Source: Candidatus Fermentithermobacillus carboniphilus
GTDB lineage: Bacteria; Bacillota; Sulfobacillia; Fermentithermobacillales; Fermentithermobacillaceae
Direction: 5' to 3'
NCBI GenBank assembly: GCA_018208355.1
Contig: CP062796.1
Span: 896,494 to 960,493, forward strand
Length of the DNA stretch: 64,000 nucleotides
Both the position numbers and the translations under genes were made by a program. The notes under the pieces are model-generated. The model did not search any database, was not told where the DNA came from, and saw nothing but the letters and a program-made list of their open reading frames with translations. Positions 43,896-53,272 of the stretch are shown here, piece by piece; position 1 is the stretch's first letter, and each line of letters begins with the position of its first letter.

Positions 43896-45452
43896 TCAAC
43901 TCTCGGGTTTCTCAGTCGCCCATTTCTTCTCAAACTCTGCAAAAATTTGGTCTAGCGCGTCATCACTGGGGCTATCGTCCTTCATTCCATGGGCACATTC
44001 GCATTTCGGAACAAATGATTGACTGCCTTCACGGCTAAGATTGGGGTTGAAGCAGGCCGCAAAATAGAGGCTCGTAGGATTCACAAGTCTTCTATACCGC
44101 CCGATCTCGGCACGAATTACATCGAACGAGACAGGACGCCCAGTTTCCTGATATTTGGAACGGACTATTTCCTCTACGCATTTGAACAAGGTTTTGTCCG
44201 GACGTTCATAACCCCACTCTCTTAGCGCAAAAGTACCGCGAACTCCGATCCACACAACACCATACTGTTCCCGATTCAATACTGCATGAATATTCCGTTC
44301 TGTAGACGGGTCATCGGGCCAAAGTGCGTTGTAAACCTCTGTAACCTTTGAGTAATGGCTAGGGCATCCAATGTGTCTTAGCGCGAGGGCGACCTTTTCG
44401 GCTTTGCTGAGGCGCCTTACCCGTTTCGAGAATATGTGCTGCGCTAGTATTTTAATATCTTCTTCCCGCATGAAAAGGTCCCACTCTTCCACCAACTCTC
44501 TAGACACCCGGTCAGCATACAGACTAAATGTATCCCGATCAGGTTCTGTGAGTTGCCTGGTGTACATGAAGGATATGCCGACGATGATGTAAGGGAAATC
44601 GTCTAGCCTGTAGAAAGGTATGCCCAGGCCCTTACATAGGAAACACGTAGCACTGGCGGTATTGGAAGGGCATGGCACCAGAAGCGTGCCCCCACTCTCG
44701 ATAAACTGGGCAACAAAAAGCCTTAGCAACTTGTTCCGCAAATCATACTTGCCCCGTTTCTTTTTGCCGAGGACTTTCTTCCAGAACGCAGCTTCGATCT
44801 GACGGACACGTTCCCTGCTGAGCCCCAGATGGTGCCCTATCTCTTCTAAGGTCTCCTTTTTTCCATCAACGAGGCCTTCACGCTGCGTAACTACGAAGCG
44901 CTCCCTCTCGTCAAAATGAGCGAGCAGTACGTCTATGGTCTCGGTCTCCAGGCATTTCTTACGCTCCAGAGGATCTAGCATAGCGCTCGTCACGTCGCGA
45001 GCTGTAGTAATCTGCTGTGGGGGCAAATTTGATAACACCCATGCCAATGGAAAAACATATTCCCCTGCGACGGGGGACGGTGATATCAGTCCCAGGCGCC
45101 GCGGGCTTGCCACCATATCAGTGCCAAGAGCTTTCCAACACCCCTCTTTCCGCAAAGAACACGCGATCTTCGTGAGCTTGGCCTCGGATAACCTGAATAC
45201 GCCAGCCAAAGCCAGGCGCGTGTTGAGCCAGACAAACCATCTATCCAAAGCCGCACGTGGTATGAAGTAAGAACCTTCGCTATCAGCATCCAGAAGAGGC
45301 ACAAACCGTGAGTCGCCAAGTAGTGCATTCTTGACATCGCAAAGAGGAGTATCTCTATCTGGCTCATGGCAGATTTCGTCTAGTGAGAATGCATAGGTCA
45401 TGGAAGCCAACGACTGAACTAAGTTTGCAATGTATGCAGACGATCCAGTCAA
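43896..45452 (-). CDS. Sigma-region-4-like HTH plus HARE-HTH protein
   Basis: 518 residues from a TTG at 45452 that overlaps the upstream stop (TTGA); aggtgag lies upstream. A helix-turn-helix like sigma-70 region 4 sits at about 185-240: HFDERERFVVTQREGL, then TLEEIGHHLGLSRERVRQIE. A winged helix of the HARE type follows at ~360-415 (KVTEVYNALWPDDPSTERNI and GVRGTFALREWGY). The rest is unassigned. Such proteins are annotated as sigma-factor-like but lack the parts needed to act as a sigma factor. It is the last gene of a coupled operon with a GHKL ATPase and a 157-residue protein, so it may be that system's DNA-binding part. Confidence 0.65.
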   Translation of the reverse strand: MTGSSAYIANLVQSLASMTYAFSLDEICHEPDRDTPLCDVKNALLGDSRFVPLLDADSEGSYFIPRAALDRWFVWLNTRLALAGVFRLSEAKLTKIACSLRKEGCWKALGTDMVASPRRLGLISPSPVAGEYVFPLAWVLSNLPPQQITTARDVTSAMLDPLERKKCLETETIDVLLAHFDERERFVVTQREGLVDGKKETLEEIGHHLGLSRERVRQIEAAFWKKVLGKKKRGKYDLRNKLLRLFVAQFIESGGTLLVPCPSNTASATCFLCKGLGIPFYRLDDFPYIIVGISFMYTRQLTEPDRDTFSLYADRVSRELVEEWDLFMREEDIKILAQHIFSKRVRRLSKAEKVALALRHIGCPSHYSKVTEVYNALWPDDPSTERNIHAVLNREQYGVVWIGVRGTFALREWGYERPDKTLFKCVEEIVRSKYQETGRPVSFDVIRAEIGRYRRLVNPTSLYFAACFNPNLSREGSQSFVPKCECAHGMKDDSPSDDALDQIFAEFEKKWATEKPES

Positions 45453-45922
45453 TTTACAGGCTCACCTTTCATTATTCTCTCAGCCTTTTTGCGAGTGCCT
45501 TTTTCGCACTTACCCCACTTAAGGGATTCAGGAATGGCGTCCACAACCGGAATATGCCTGCGGAATATGACTGCTTTCTCAAGCCATTTTCTTTTGACAC
45601 CCAGATCCCGGGACAGGTGGTCATAGACGCCATCGAGTTCCAGACCAAGCAAAGACAGGTGCTCGATAAGTCTAAGAACCTGGTCCCCCAAAACCCACAT
45701 TCTCCGCGCAAAGACGGGCATCCGACGCATCCTGTTTTCTCGCATTTCCTCAATGAGAACGCGCATCGCCCGTATGTGGTCTCCATAGCAATCAGCAGCA
45801 TCTCGAAGAACGACTTCGAGATCTCTATCTTCGGCGCTTACGGCGTCCAGTGAGATAAACGCGATGAATTGGTCGCCGTTTGGCTGGAAAGACACATATG
45901 ACCTTGTTATTTCTTTCCCCAT
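45449..45922 (-). CDS. Unknown 157-residue protein between GHKL ATPase and HTH genes
   Basis: 157 residues from the ATG at 45922, inside the end of the GHKL gene (16-base overlap). Its stop overlaps the TTG of the next gene. Mostly helical: VLRDAADCYGDHIRAMRVLI, MPVFARRMWVLGDQVLRLIE, with a basic C-terminal stretch EKGTRKKAERIM. No motif or family is recognised. The double overlap shows that it is translated with its neighbours and likely works with them. Confidence 0.6.
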   Translation of the reverse strand: MGKEITRSYVSFQPNGDQFIAFISLDAVSAEDRDLEVVLRDAADCYGDHIRAMRVLIEEMRENRMRRMPVFARRMWVLGDQVLRLIEHLSLLGLELDGVYDHLSRDLGVKRKWLEKAVIFRRHIPVVDAIPESLKWGKCEKGTRKKAERIMKGEPVN

Positions 45923-47439
45923 GCTTTCATCATCCTGTCAGAAAACAATAGGTCAACCCTGTCCGCATCTGCCAGAAACCTCTGAATCGCCTGCGCTATC
46001 GAAAACAAGCTAAGTACTGTCCGGGCTGATGAATTGGATCGAACCTTTTTGTATGACGGATGCCCGGTATTGACGATCACGTTGGAACCCTCAACCCAGC
46101 CGAGTTCGTCCCGCTCCGGTGCCTCAATGAAGGCGATCTTCGGTCCCCTCCTGCTTTTCCTACCTATAGGCGAGCTACTAATGGAACCCGAATCCCTGGA
46201 TGGGACCAGAGCGACCCCCTGACCTTCGCCAACATCTGTTGGACCCGGGTTAAGCTCGCTTTCGCCGGTGTCGGGTTCGGGAAAGGTAGCTGATGCACCC
46301 ATCTCAGTTTCAGCTGGGGTAGAACCTCCTTCATCCGGCACATAGATCAAGGTCTTAACGGAGGCGCCGCGGAAACCGAAAAACTCGCCCAGTTCCGGCA
46401 CATCTTCGACAAGCCTTCTAATCTCCCTTTCCAGCCTCTGGGCCTCATCGGGCGTGGAAGTCTCGAGAGTTTGAATACCGACTTCTCTAAGCCATTCCTG
46501 GAATTTCTGCCTGATCGGCGAGTAAAGTTCCTCGAAGTCACGAGGTTTCCCTCGGCGAGTAAAATCAGCCTTTGATGTTGTGAGGAAATGGATCAGACCG
46601 GGCACTTCCACCATGCCGAAAATTCGGGGACCCATTGGACCTGGAAACTGGTTGAAGAGGTCCCCCTTGACAACCTTGCCGTAAGTACAGATCAGTACCC
46701 CGCAGAGGGACGGGTCCACGGGGTAATCTCTTTCTGCTATACCGAATATACCACAGCCGATTCGTCGCCCTCGTCTTGTTGGAAAGAACCGAATAGTCTT
46801 ATCCAGCCCACAGAAGTCTTCCACACGCTGCGGCTGGAGAACCTCACCGTTAACCACGAACCTCAGCGACGAGGGATACAAGTTCATGCTTGCATAGACT
46901 TCAAGGAAATTTGGGTCCGTCAGCGGAAGATAGTGTCGCCTGACTATCGAAACCAGGTCGTCTCTGGAGCAGTAAGAAATGTTGGCATCCTCCCTGAACC
47001 ATACCTCTACTCGTGTGCCTGTACCAGGGAGGTCAGAAGCGGAGAGCTCTTCTCATATAAGTCGACCCTGATCATTGATGTACCAGTCAGACCCTCCTAC
47101 GAATAGATCGCTACGTGTCTGAGTAATGACTCTTTGAGCTACGTTGAAGCTGATTTTTGCACCAACACCCGCAAAACCGATGCCACTGCCACGGATTTTC
47201 AAACCTGCGGCAAAGTCGTGGTATGCAGAAAACTGCTCCGCCGACATACCTTTGCCATTGTCTTGAACTACCAGACAGCGAGTATCTGGGTTATATTCAA
47301 TCTCTATTCTTGTAGCACCCGCGTCCAGGGCATTAGCTATAAGTTCAGTTACAACCACTTCGTCTACATCAAAAGGGTACATCTCTGCCAGGTCAGCGAT
47401 GAGTCTGCGGAAGTCGACTCCACTCTCGTGAGTAACCAT
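45907..47439 (-). pseudogene. GHKL (HSP90/MutL-like) ATPase interrupted by in-frame TGA
   Basis: The ATG at 47439 (gaggtggg upstream) starts a GHKL ATPase: N-box VTELIANALDAGATRIEIEY, G1 VQDNGKGMS, G2 GSGIGFAGVGAK. Translation stops at TGA 47053-47055 after 128 residues. The same frame then continues for 381 more residues without another stop, first EELSASDLPGTGTRVEVWFR, the strand expected next in the fold, to the stop at 45907. One nonsense change (for example CGA to TGA), a recoded stop or a sequencing error would explain this. The downstream part has an internal ATG (46887), so a shorter product could be made. Whole it would have 510 residues. Confidence 0.75.
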
Positions 47440-47645
47440 TGTCCCACCTCAAAACCAGGCACAACCAAGATCCAGGTATATTGCAGCGAGCACTGTTCTG
47501 TAATTTCTACCTTTTTCGAACAATTCCTTTCGGTCTTTCCCTGGTATCAGCATGCCTGGTTAAGACACGCTCAGAGCACAACGAAGCTATGGTCCTAGGT
47601 CCGGCAGTTCCCAACGCCATAAGCACTGTGCGCGTTGTCCTTCCG

Positions 47646-49346
47646 TCAATCATCTCTCCAACTTCCCGTACACAGGCCTGCGTAATCACACGCTTTGCCT
47701 GCTGGCCCGAAGACAGCCTCAAATCTCGAGTTCCTTATACCCCACAGCCACCGGGCCATCTCTGCCTCGAATTCCCCAAACTCTGTATCGTTGGGCTCAA
47801 CTTCGATAACATGCCCATCTTCGGAGTCCAGATCGTGTATGGTCAAACGTACAGGATTCTTTCCCAAAAGGCTCAACGCCTTTCCATACAACCTGAGTTG
47901 GTTCTTGTGCCGGGGCAGAGGGGGTCTATTCTCCGAGGTCTTGAGGTCTACGATTTCAACGGCGGTTGCTTCTGCGGTGGCTCCTGAATGCACACAGGTT
48001 GACGACGGCGACAGCTGGGCCCGCAGACTGCCGGCAGAAGGCACATCCGACCCGACAGCTGCGAGCACGAGGTCGATCCTGCCCCGTACCCGGTACCCGT
48101 CTACCGGGACCTCAAATGGAAGTTCGACTTCGATAGCCCTCGCAAGGTCCTTTCCGCGGCTTTCGGCGTAGGCTCGCAGTCTCCGAAGGAGAGCTTGAAA
48201 CATGATTGCCTTCTGATCGGAGGAGGCAAAAGGCAAGTAGAAGCGATCACGCAAGATCCTCGCAATCTCGTCTGGAGTGATAGGTGTGCCAGCCCGGGCA
48301 CGCCTCACAGCTTCGGTCACTACATGATGTGCGAGCTTTCCGAACCCGAGGGCCGAAGCTATGGGCGGAGCAAAACCGCACTCATACCTGAGGTAGTATT
48401 TCCGCGGACACTCACTGTACACCAGAAGTTGGTCGCAATCGACCGTGAGCGTCCCACGGTTGGCACTTCGACGCCCCCTCGGGACAACACCCTGACCAAG
48501 TTTCTTCAGCTCTCTTGCCAAAAGAGGATTTGAGGCGACGTCGTTGAGGAACCGCGATACAGGCGCCGGTTTCGCCCCTCTTTCATCCTTCCCGTAATCC
48601 CGGAACGTGCTCAGGATCAGGAGGTCCCTGGCCCGCGTCACAGCCACGTAGAAGAGCCGTCTTTCGTCAGCCATGCGACCCTCGTACCTGTCAATATCCA
48701 GTACTCGTTGCCTCGGGCACCCACCGTTCCGTCCCCCGGCGAAAGGCTGACCCCCACTGTTGCGTGCACCGCCCGTTTGACCAGCACATTCTCGCGTTTC
48801 ATCCTGGCCGGGATCCTTAGTATCTAAACGGTCCGGCTCTGGACTAGAAGACCAGGTCATGGATTCGGGTAAGTACCATTTTCTTTTCCTGCCCGTTCGC
48901 GACGAGGGAAACCGGCCTTCGACGAGACACGGCACGAACACCACGGGGAATTCCAGGCCCTTTGACTGGTGTATGGTGAGGATGTTGACGGCGTTTGGCA
49001 ATACTTCTACGCCCACGTCGTAGAGCTCGCACTCTACGGAACTCTGAAGCAGACGCAGGCAATAACTGTGAATCGTGCCGGCAAACAAGCCCGCCGACGA
49101 AGGTGGGAGACCCCTCACGCTTAGGCCGGCTTCTTCGGCCCGTTGATCTATTCGAGCTTTGAGTTCTTCCGCAGCTTTTTCCGTAAACGTGAAAGCCACT
49201 ATGCCCGATGGTTCCACTCCTTCGCGCAGGAACTTCAATACACGCCCCGCCAGAACTTCGGTCTTTCCCGATCCGGCGCATGCCACGACTTGAAGGCACC
49301 GAGCGGAAGATTCAACGGCTTCAACCTGGGAAGGCGTCAGCTCCAT
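47646..49346 (-). CDS. UvrD/RecB-like helicase-nuclease with large internal deletion
   Basis: 566 residues. Q-motif and Walker A (TPSQVEAVESSARCLQVVAC then AGSGKT), motif Ia IVAFTFTEKAAEELKAR and TIHSYCLRLLQ start a UvrD-like helicase. Then the chain jumps straight to NAVNILTIHQSKGLEFPVVF (motif V) and RRLFYVAVTRARDLL (motif VI). Motifs II-IV, normally about 400-500 residues, are missing, with the frame kept. The end is a RecB-type nuclease with an Fe-S cluster signature (VYSECPRKYYLRY ... CDYAGLC) and GRIDLVLA ... EIVDLKT. Without motif II it cannot act as a helicase. The nuclease may still fold. Confidence 0.75.
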   Translation of the reverse strand: MELTPSQVEAVESSARCLQVVACAGSGKTEVLAGRVLKFLREGVEPSGIVAFTFTEKAAEELKARIDQRAEEAGLSVRGLPPSSAGLFAGTIHSYCLRLLQSSVECELYDVGVEVLPNAVNILTIHQSKGLEFPVVFVPCLVEGRFPSSRTGRKRKWYLPESMTWSSSPEPDRLDTKDPGQDETRECAGQTGGARNSGGQPFAGGRNGGCPRQRVLDIDRYEGRMADERRLFYVAVTRARDLLILSTFRDYGKDERGAKPAPVSRFLNDVASNPLLARELKKLGQGVVPRGRRSANRGTLTVDCDQLLVYSECPRKYYLRYECGFAPPIASALGFGKLAHHVVTEAVRRARAGTPITPDEIARILRDRFYLPFASSDQKAIMFQALLRRLRAYAESRGKDLARAIEVELPFEVPVDGYRVRGRIDLVLAAVGSDVPSAGSLRAQLSPSSTCVHSGATAEATAVEIVDLKTSENRPPLPRHKNQLRLYGKALSLLGKNPVRLTIHDLDSEDGHVIEVEPNDTEFGEFEAEMARWLWGIRNSRFEAVFGPAGKACDYAGLCTGSWRDD

Positions 49347-49402
49347 AGAACAACCCCCTGGACCGAGCCCACTCCCCGGAACTTGTAGGAGCCGGTTTGT
49401 AG

Positions 49403-50455
49403 TTAATCTCCCGGGGCGGCCACAAGCATCCGATCGACTTCAAAGGAGGCCAGGAAATCATCCACAGCATCCTTCTTCCCCTGTTCCTGGGCCACCTGCA
49501 TCTTTTGACTGGCTGCTTTTATCTGCCTGGCCCTCTCCACCCACTCGACCGCCATGTTCACCGTCACTCCCGAACCAGTGAGTTTTCGGGGATCTGCGGC
49601 TGCCAGATCGTCAAGGGTCCTTATCCCTCGCTCGTCATAAAGGAAACGGCATCGCGCCCGGCCAAGCTGCGGGATCCTCAAAGCGGCCAATGGAGCGAGT
49701 TCCCAGGATACTCCGTATGCTATGCTCGCTCTCGCCCGCATGCACGCCTGGGCTACAGCATCCTTACCGAGCGCTCTCGCGATCTCGCCATACACACCGG
49801 CCAAGGTAGCAAGATCCTCCAGCCCTCGTTCGAAGTCTCCCCTATACCTTTCAGGGAGCGGTATATCCTTTACGAGAACCTCCCGTACTCATGCCGCGAC
49901 GGCCTGAGCCCACCGGTCTCGCTTGAATTGGTTTGCGAAAAAGTCTTCCACCACCCAACCAGCTACATCCTCGGGCCGACAAGCGTCGCCGGCAGAAGCG
50001 ATTCTCTCTCGTGCTGTCTTCAAGAGAAGGAGGTCAAGACCGGAACCAGCCGCAATCTCCCCTAATTTGGTAACCCGATAAGCGCCAGGGACCCTCTCAA
50101 CAAATCCCCAGGCCATAAGAAGACGAAGTGGGATTTCGACCTTACTCCCGGTATCGAGAGTTTTTCTGAACTTGTGTGCCTAAACGTAAAGAGCTCTATT
50201 TCGAATTTCCTCCGGCGTTTCTTCGGCGAACAGCAGGGTATTAATGGCGCAGGCCAAGTGCTTACAGATCTCCCGCCGCCAGTACTTTTGTGTCCTCGGA
50301 TAAAACGCGAACATCGCAACTTCGGAGGATTCACCAGCCCCCTTTTTTCCCCTTGCATTCGCACCCGACAGCGTTAACGCCTTTCCTACGACGTTGAGCG
50401 GATGGCCTCGAGCGCACCCCCGGATCATATCCAGCCGCGCGACATTACCTGGTAG
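49403..50455 (-). pseudogene. Ski2/Hel308-like helicase C-terminal remnant with two in-frame stops
   Basis: One minus-strand frame from ~50455 to 49403 reads through two stops (TAG at 50180-50182, TGA at 49889-49891) without losing coherence. The C-terminal part, RARASIAYGVSWELAPLAAL then LGRARCRFLYDERGIRTLDD, is the winged-helix and helix-hairpin region of Ski2/Hel308-like DNA helicases. LLMAWGFVERVPGAYRVTKL precedes it as the usual winged helix. The ATPase half is absent, and the fragment begins inside the end of the OLD gene. It is a decaying relic, not a working helicase. Confidence 0.7.
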
Positions 50456-51836
50456 CGTCAGGACTCAAATAGGAGTTGATGCTTCTGAAAATCTCCGTCA
50501 TTTGTGCTCTATAATGGTCGCGTAGAGTACCGTCCTCGTCAAGCAGACCATATACTGGGTCTCTGGCTTTGATTTCAGGCTTGGACCTGACATCATCGGC
50601 AGGGATTGTCATGAATCTGTAGCCGGGAAACTCCTCTGACAGCAGGTCACATTCTGCCCGATGATTGTTGTCAAGTAGCCCGACCACTTTTTTGAATCCC
50701 AACTCGTTTAAGACTCCAGCGATGATGCGCATGTTGTGGGCACCTCCAACGCCCCAACCATAGAACTCCCCCGGGAGATCAATCTGGAGTTGCTGCGCGA
50801 TCTGCCTATAACAAATGACATCTTCCTGGCCTTCCACAAGGATCACGTTATCCTCGAGAAAGAACACGCCCCTGGCATCTAGTCCGAGGATATGAGGATT
50901 GTTCAGGTTTCTACGGAGGCCCTCTATTCTTTTGAGGTATTTATCAGTCAATTGGTACGAGACCAAACCGCTGGATTCCCTTACGAGCCTTGCTATCCTT
51001 GCACCAGCAACAACCCACGCCCAATCAACAAAGTAAGGCGAATGGGTTGCAAGAACAATCTGCCTGTCTTTCGCGTATTCTGCAATAAGGTCAGCCAGTT
51101 TGCGTTGCAGGGACGGGTGAAGAGACAACTCTGGCTCGTCTATGGCGATGATGCTCCCTGGCTGGGAGTCGTACAGGGCGTCGACTATGAAAAGGAGACT
51201 AACTAGCCCATCTCCCGCTCCATCACTGTTATGGCACTGTCCCCAGAAGTCAAACTTGAGGTAGTAGGTACCATTATCAGCAAGCTCGATTCGCCAGTCC
51301 GGCAAGGGCCTCAGGACGCGGCCCAAAACCCTATCGAAAGCATCACGGTTAGCCTGCATCTGGAAGATACGGCCACTGAAATGGTCGATGGGCTGCCCGC
51401 GCACTGGAGGCAGCCCGTAGGCTGTGACGAACTGTTCGCGCGTAAGTAGAGATTTACCGAAGAACGGCTGAAAAGTCCTTCTGGACGGCAACACGAAAAT
51501 CTGTGAGGGTGGTGGCCAAGCACCAGGATTAACCCACTCCGTCTCGCTACCTCCCGCCTCGGTCGTGCGGATCTCCTTTGTAATATCTTCGCTATTGCAT
51601 ACCCTGATTTCTACACGGCTACCTGCTTTGACATTTCTCTGTCCTTCCGAAAAGCTAGGCGGGCTTGGTTTCGAGAGCGCTCTTAAAGCCTCAATCACGG
51701 TCGATTTCCCCGCGTTATTGGGGCCCACAATGACTGTTAGGCCACTACCGGTCTCGCCATTTGGGATGCCGAACTGAATACGGCAAGGACCTGTGAAGCC
51801 TCTCAAGCCTGTTACCTCGATCCACTTAACATGCAA
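50445..51836 (-). CDS. OLD-family ATPase/TOPRIM nuclease
   Basis: 463 residues from the ATG at 51836. An ABC-type ATPase has Walker A GPNNAGKS (38-45) and Walker B SIIAIDEPELSLHPS with the H-loop VLATHSPYFVD. A TOPRIM domain follows: VILVEGQEDVICYRQI (Glu) and VVGLLDNNHRAECD (Asp pair position D-N-N). The same two-domain plan is used by GajA of Gabija and by phage P2 OLD. The stop lies at the edge of the helicase remnant. Alone it could be an OLD class 1 nuclease; with a UvrD partner it would be Gabija-like, but the helicase here is of another type. It is intact. Confidence 0.8.
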   Translation of the reverse strand: MHVKWIEVTGLRGFTGPCRIQFGIPNGETGSGLTVIVGPNNAGKSTVIEALRALSKPSPPSFSEGQRNVKAGSRVEIRVCNSEDITKEIRTTEAGGSETEWVNPGAWPPPSQIFVLPSRRTFQPFFGKSLLTREQFVTAYGLPPVRGQPIDHFSGRIFQMQANRDAFDRVLGRVLRPLPDWRIELADNGTYYLKFDFWGQCHNSDGAGDGLVSLLFIVDALYDSQPGSIIAIDEPELSLHPSLQRKLADLIAEYAKDRQIVLATHSPYFVDWAWVVAGARIARLVRESSGLVSYQLTDKYLKRIEGLRRNLNNPHILGLDARGVFFLEDNVILVEGQEDVICYRQIAQQLQIDLPGEFYGWGVGGAHNMRIIAGVLNELGFKKVVGLLDNNHRAECDLLSEEFPGYRFMTIPADDVRSKPEIKARDPVYGLLDEDGTLRDHYRAQMTEIFRSINSYLSPDATR

Positions 51837-52013
51837 GCATGCTTCCCCCTCGATGATGCTAGTACAAACCTCGTCACGTCAACATCAGACAATGGCAGCC
51901 GCAGATAAACAAGCAAGCATAGATACAAGACCCAGGAAATATACAGGTGGTCGTATGCTTACAATTCCCTACTCAAGATCCTGCGTTTCGGACAAAAAGG
52001 CCGTCCAGGTCCT

Positions 52014-53162
52014 CTATGAACCCGCCTTCCTCAGCGCCATCTCCAGCACTTCCGCTACGTAGTCCACCTCTTCCCTGGTCAAGTTGCTGTGGAAGGGTAT
52101 TGCGATACTCGTGCGGCCTAGAAGCTCGGTAACCGGGAAATCTCCTTCTTTGAAGCCAAACATCTCCCGGTAAAACGGCTGGAGGTGGATGGGGGTGAAA
52201 TACGGCCGGCAGCCGACTCCGTTATTGGAAAGAAACTGCATCACCCGCTCACGGATGTAAGCTTGCCGGGCATGGTCGGTCTCACCCACGGCCACCCTGA
52301 TCACGTAGACGAACCAGCTCATCCGGGTAACGTCCGGGCTCACATAGGGTACCTTTACGCCGGGAATTTTCGATAGCCGCTCCTCATACATCTCGGCCAC
52401 TCGCCGACGCTTATCGATTATCTCGTCAATCCTGCCCATCTGTGCGACACCCAGGGCAGCCGATAGCTCGTCCATCCTGTAGTTAAACCCCAGCCTTTCG
52501 TGGGAAAGCCATACGCCCGCTTCTCCCCTGCCCTGGTTACACATACTCCGGCACAGACGAGCAATCTCTGGGTCGTCTGTCACCACCATTCCGCCTTCAC
52601 CGGTGGTGATTTGCTTGTTCGGGTAAAACCCGAAGACCGCTCCATGGGAAAAAACGCCGTTTCCTGCCTTAGTCCCTTTGTACTCGGACCCCAGAGACTC
52701 GCAGGAATCTTCAATAACCACAAGACCATGCCGGTCAGCTATCCCGCGGATGATATCTAGTTTCGCAGGCTGACCGAAGGCATCCACAGGGAGGATCGCT
52801 TTCGTCCTGCGAGTTATTGCAGCTTCGATGCGGGAAGGATCGATGTTTCCTGTATCTTCCTCCACATCTACGAATACCGGCTTTGCCCTTTCGTACAAAA
52901 TGCAGTTACTCGAAGCGATGAAACTGAAAGGAGTGGTGATCACTTCGTCCTCGGGGCCTATGCCATACGCACGGATGAGCAGGTGAAGGCCGCTGGTCCC
53001 GCTGTTGCATGCAACAGCATACTTTCGGCCTATGTAAGAAGCAATGAGGTTTTCAAACTGGGTCAGGTAGGGACCCATAGCAAGGAATGGCGTGCGGATG
53101 ACGCGGTTGATCATGTCGATCTCTTTGTCGGTGATGTCGGGACGAGACAATGGGACTTGCAT
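52014..53162 (-). CDS. DegT/DnrJ/EryC1 family sugar aminotransferase
   Basis: 382 residues from the ATG at 53162, with aaaggtgg upstream. PLP-dependent fold: CNSGTSGLHLLIRAYGIGPE, the Asp in VVIEDSCESLGSEYKG, and the Schiff-base Lys in GFYPNKQITTGEGGMVV. Such enzymes transfer an amino group to a keto sugar nucleotide. In this operon it could make the 4-amino sugar of a legionaminic-type or other aminosugar residue. It is the last gene of the polysaccharide operon, 100 bases after the preceding stop. The exact substrate is unknown. Confidence 0.85.
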   Translation of the reverse strand: MQVPLSRPDITDKEIDMINRVIRTPFLAMGPYLTQFENLIASYIGRKYAVACNSGTSGLHLLIRAYGIGPEDEVITTPFSFIASSNCILYERAKPVFVDVEEDTGNIDPSRIEAAITRRTKAILPVDAFGQPAKLDIIRGIADRHGLVVIEDSCESLGSEYKGTKAGNGVFSHGAVFGFYPNKQITTGEGGMVVTDDPEIARLCRSMCNQGRGEAGVWLSHERLGFNYRMDELSAALGVAQMGRIDEIIDKRRRVAEMYEERLSKIPGVKVPYVSPDVTRMSWFVYVIRVAVGETDHARQAYIRERVMQFLSNNGVGCRPYFTPIHLQPFYREMFGFKEGDFPVTELLGRTSIAIPFHSNLTREEVDYVAEVLEMALRKAGS

Positions 53163-53272
53163 GAGTATTGCCACCTTTCTAGGAACGTGGGTTCTCGTAT
53201 TATCCCTCTGGTACACACTGCCTTAAGCCCAACGCCTTCTTTCCTTTCCATTAGCATGCTTTTACACACATT

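Noticed and set aside
47646..51836. Complete Gabija system (OLD plus UvrD)
   Set aside because: The UvrD-like protein is of the RecB-nuclease type with an Fe-S end and lacks helicase motifs II-IV, and a Ski2 remnant separates it from the OLD gene. GajB is a smaller UvrD without nuclease.
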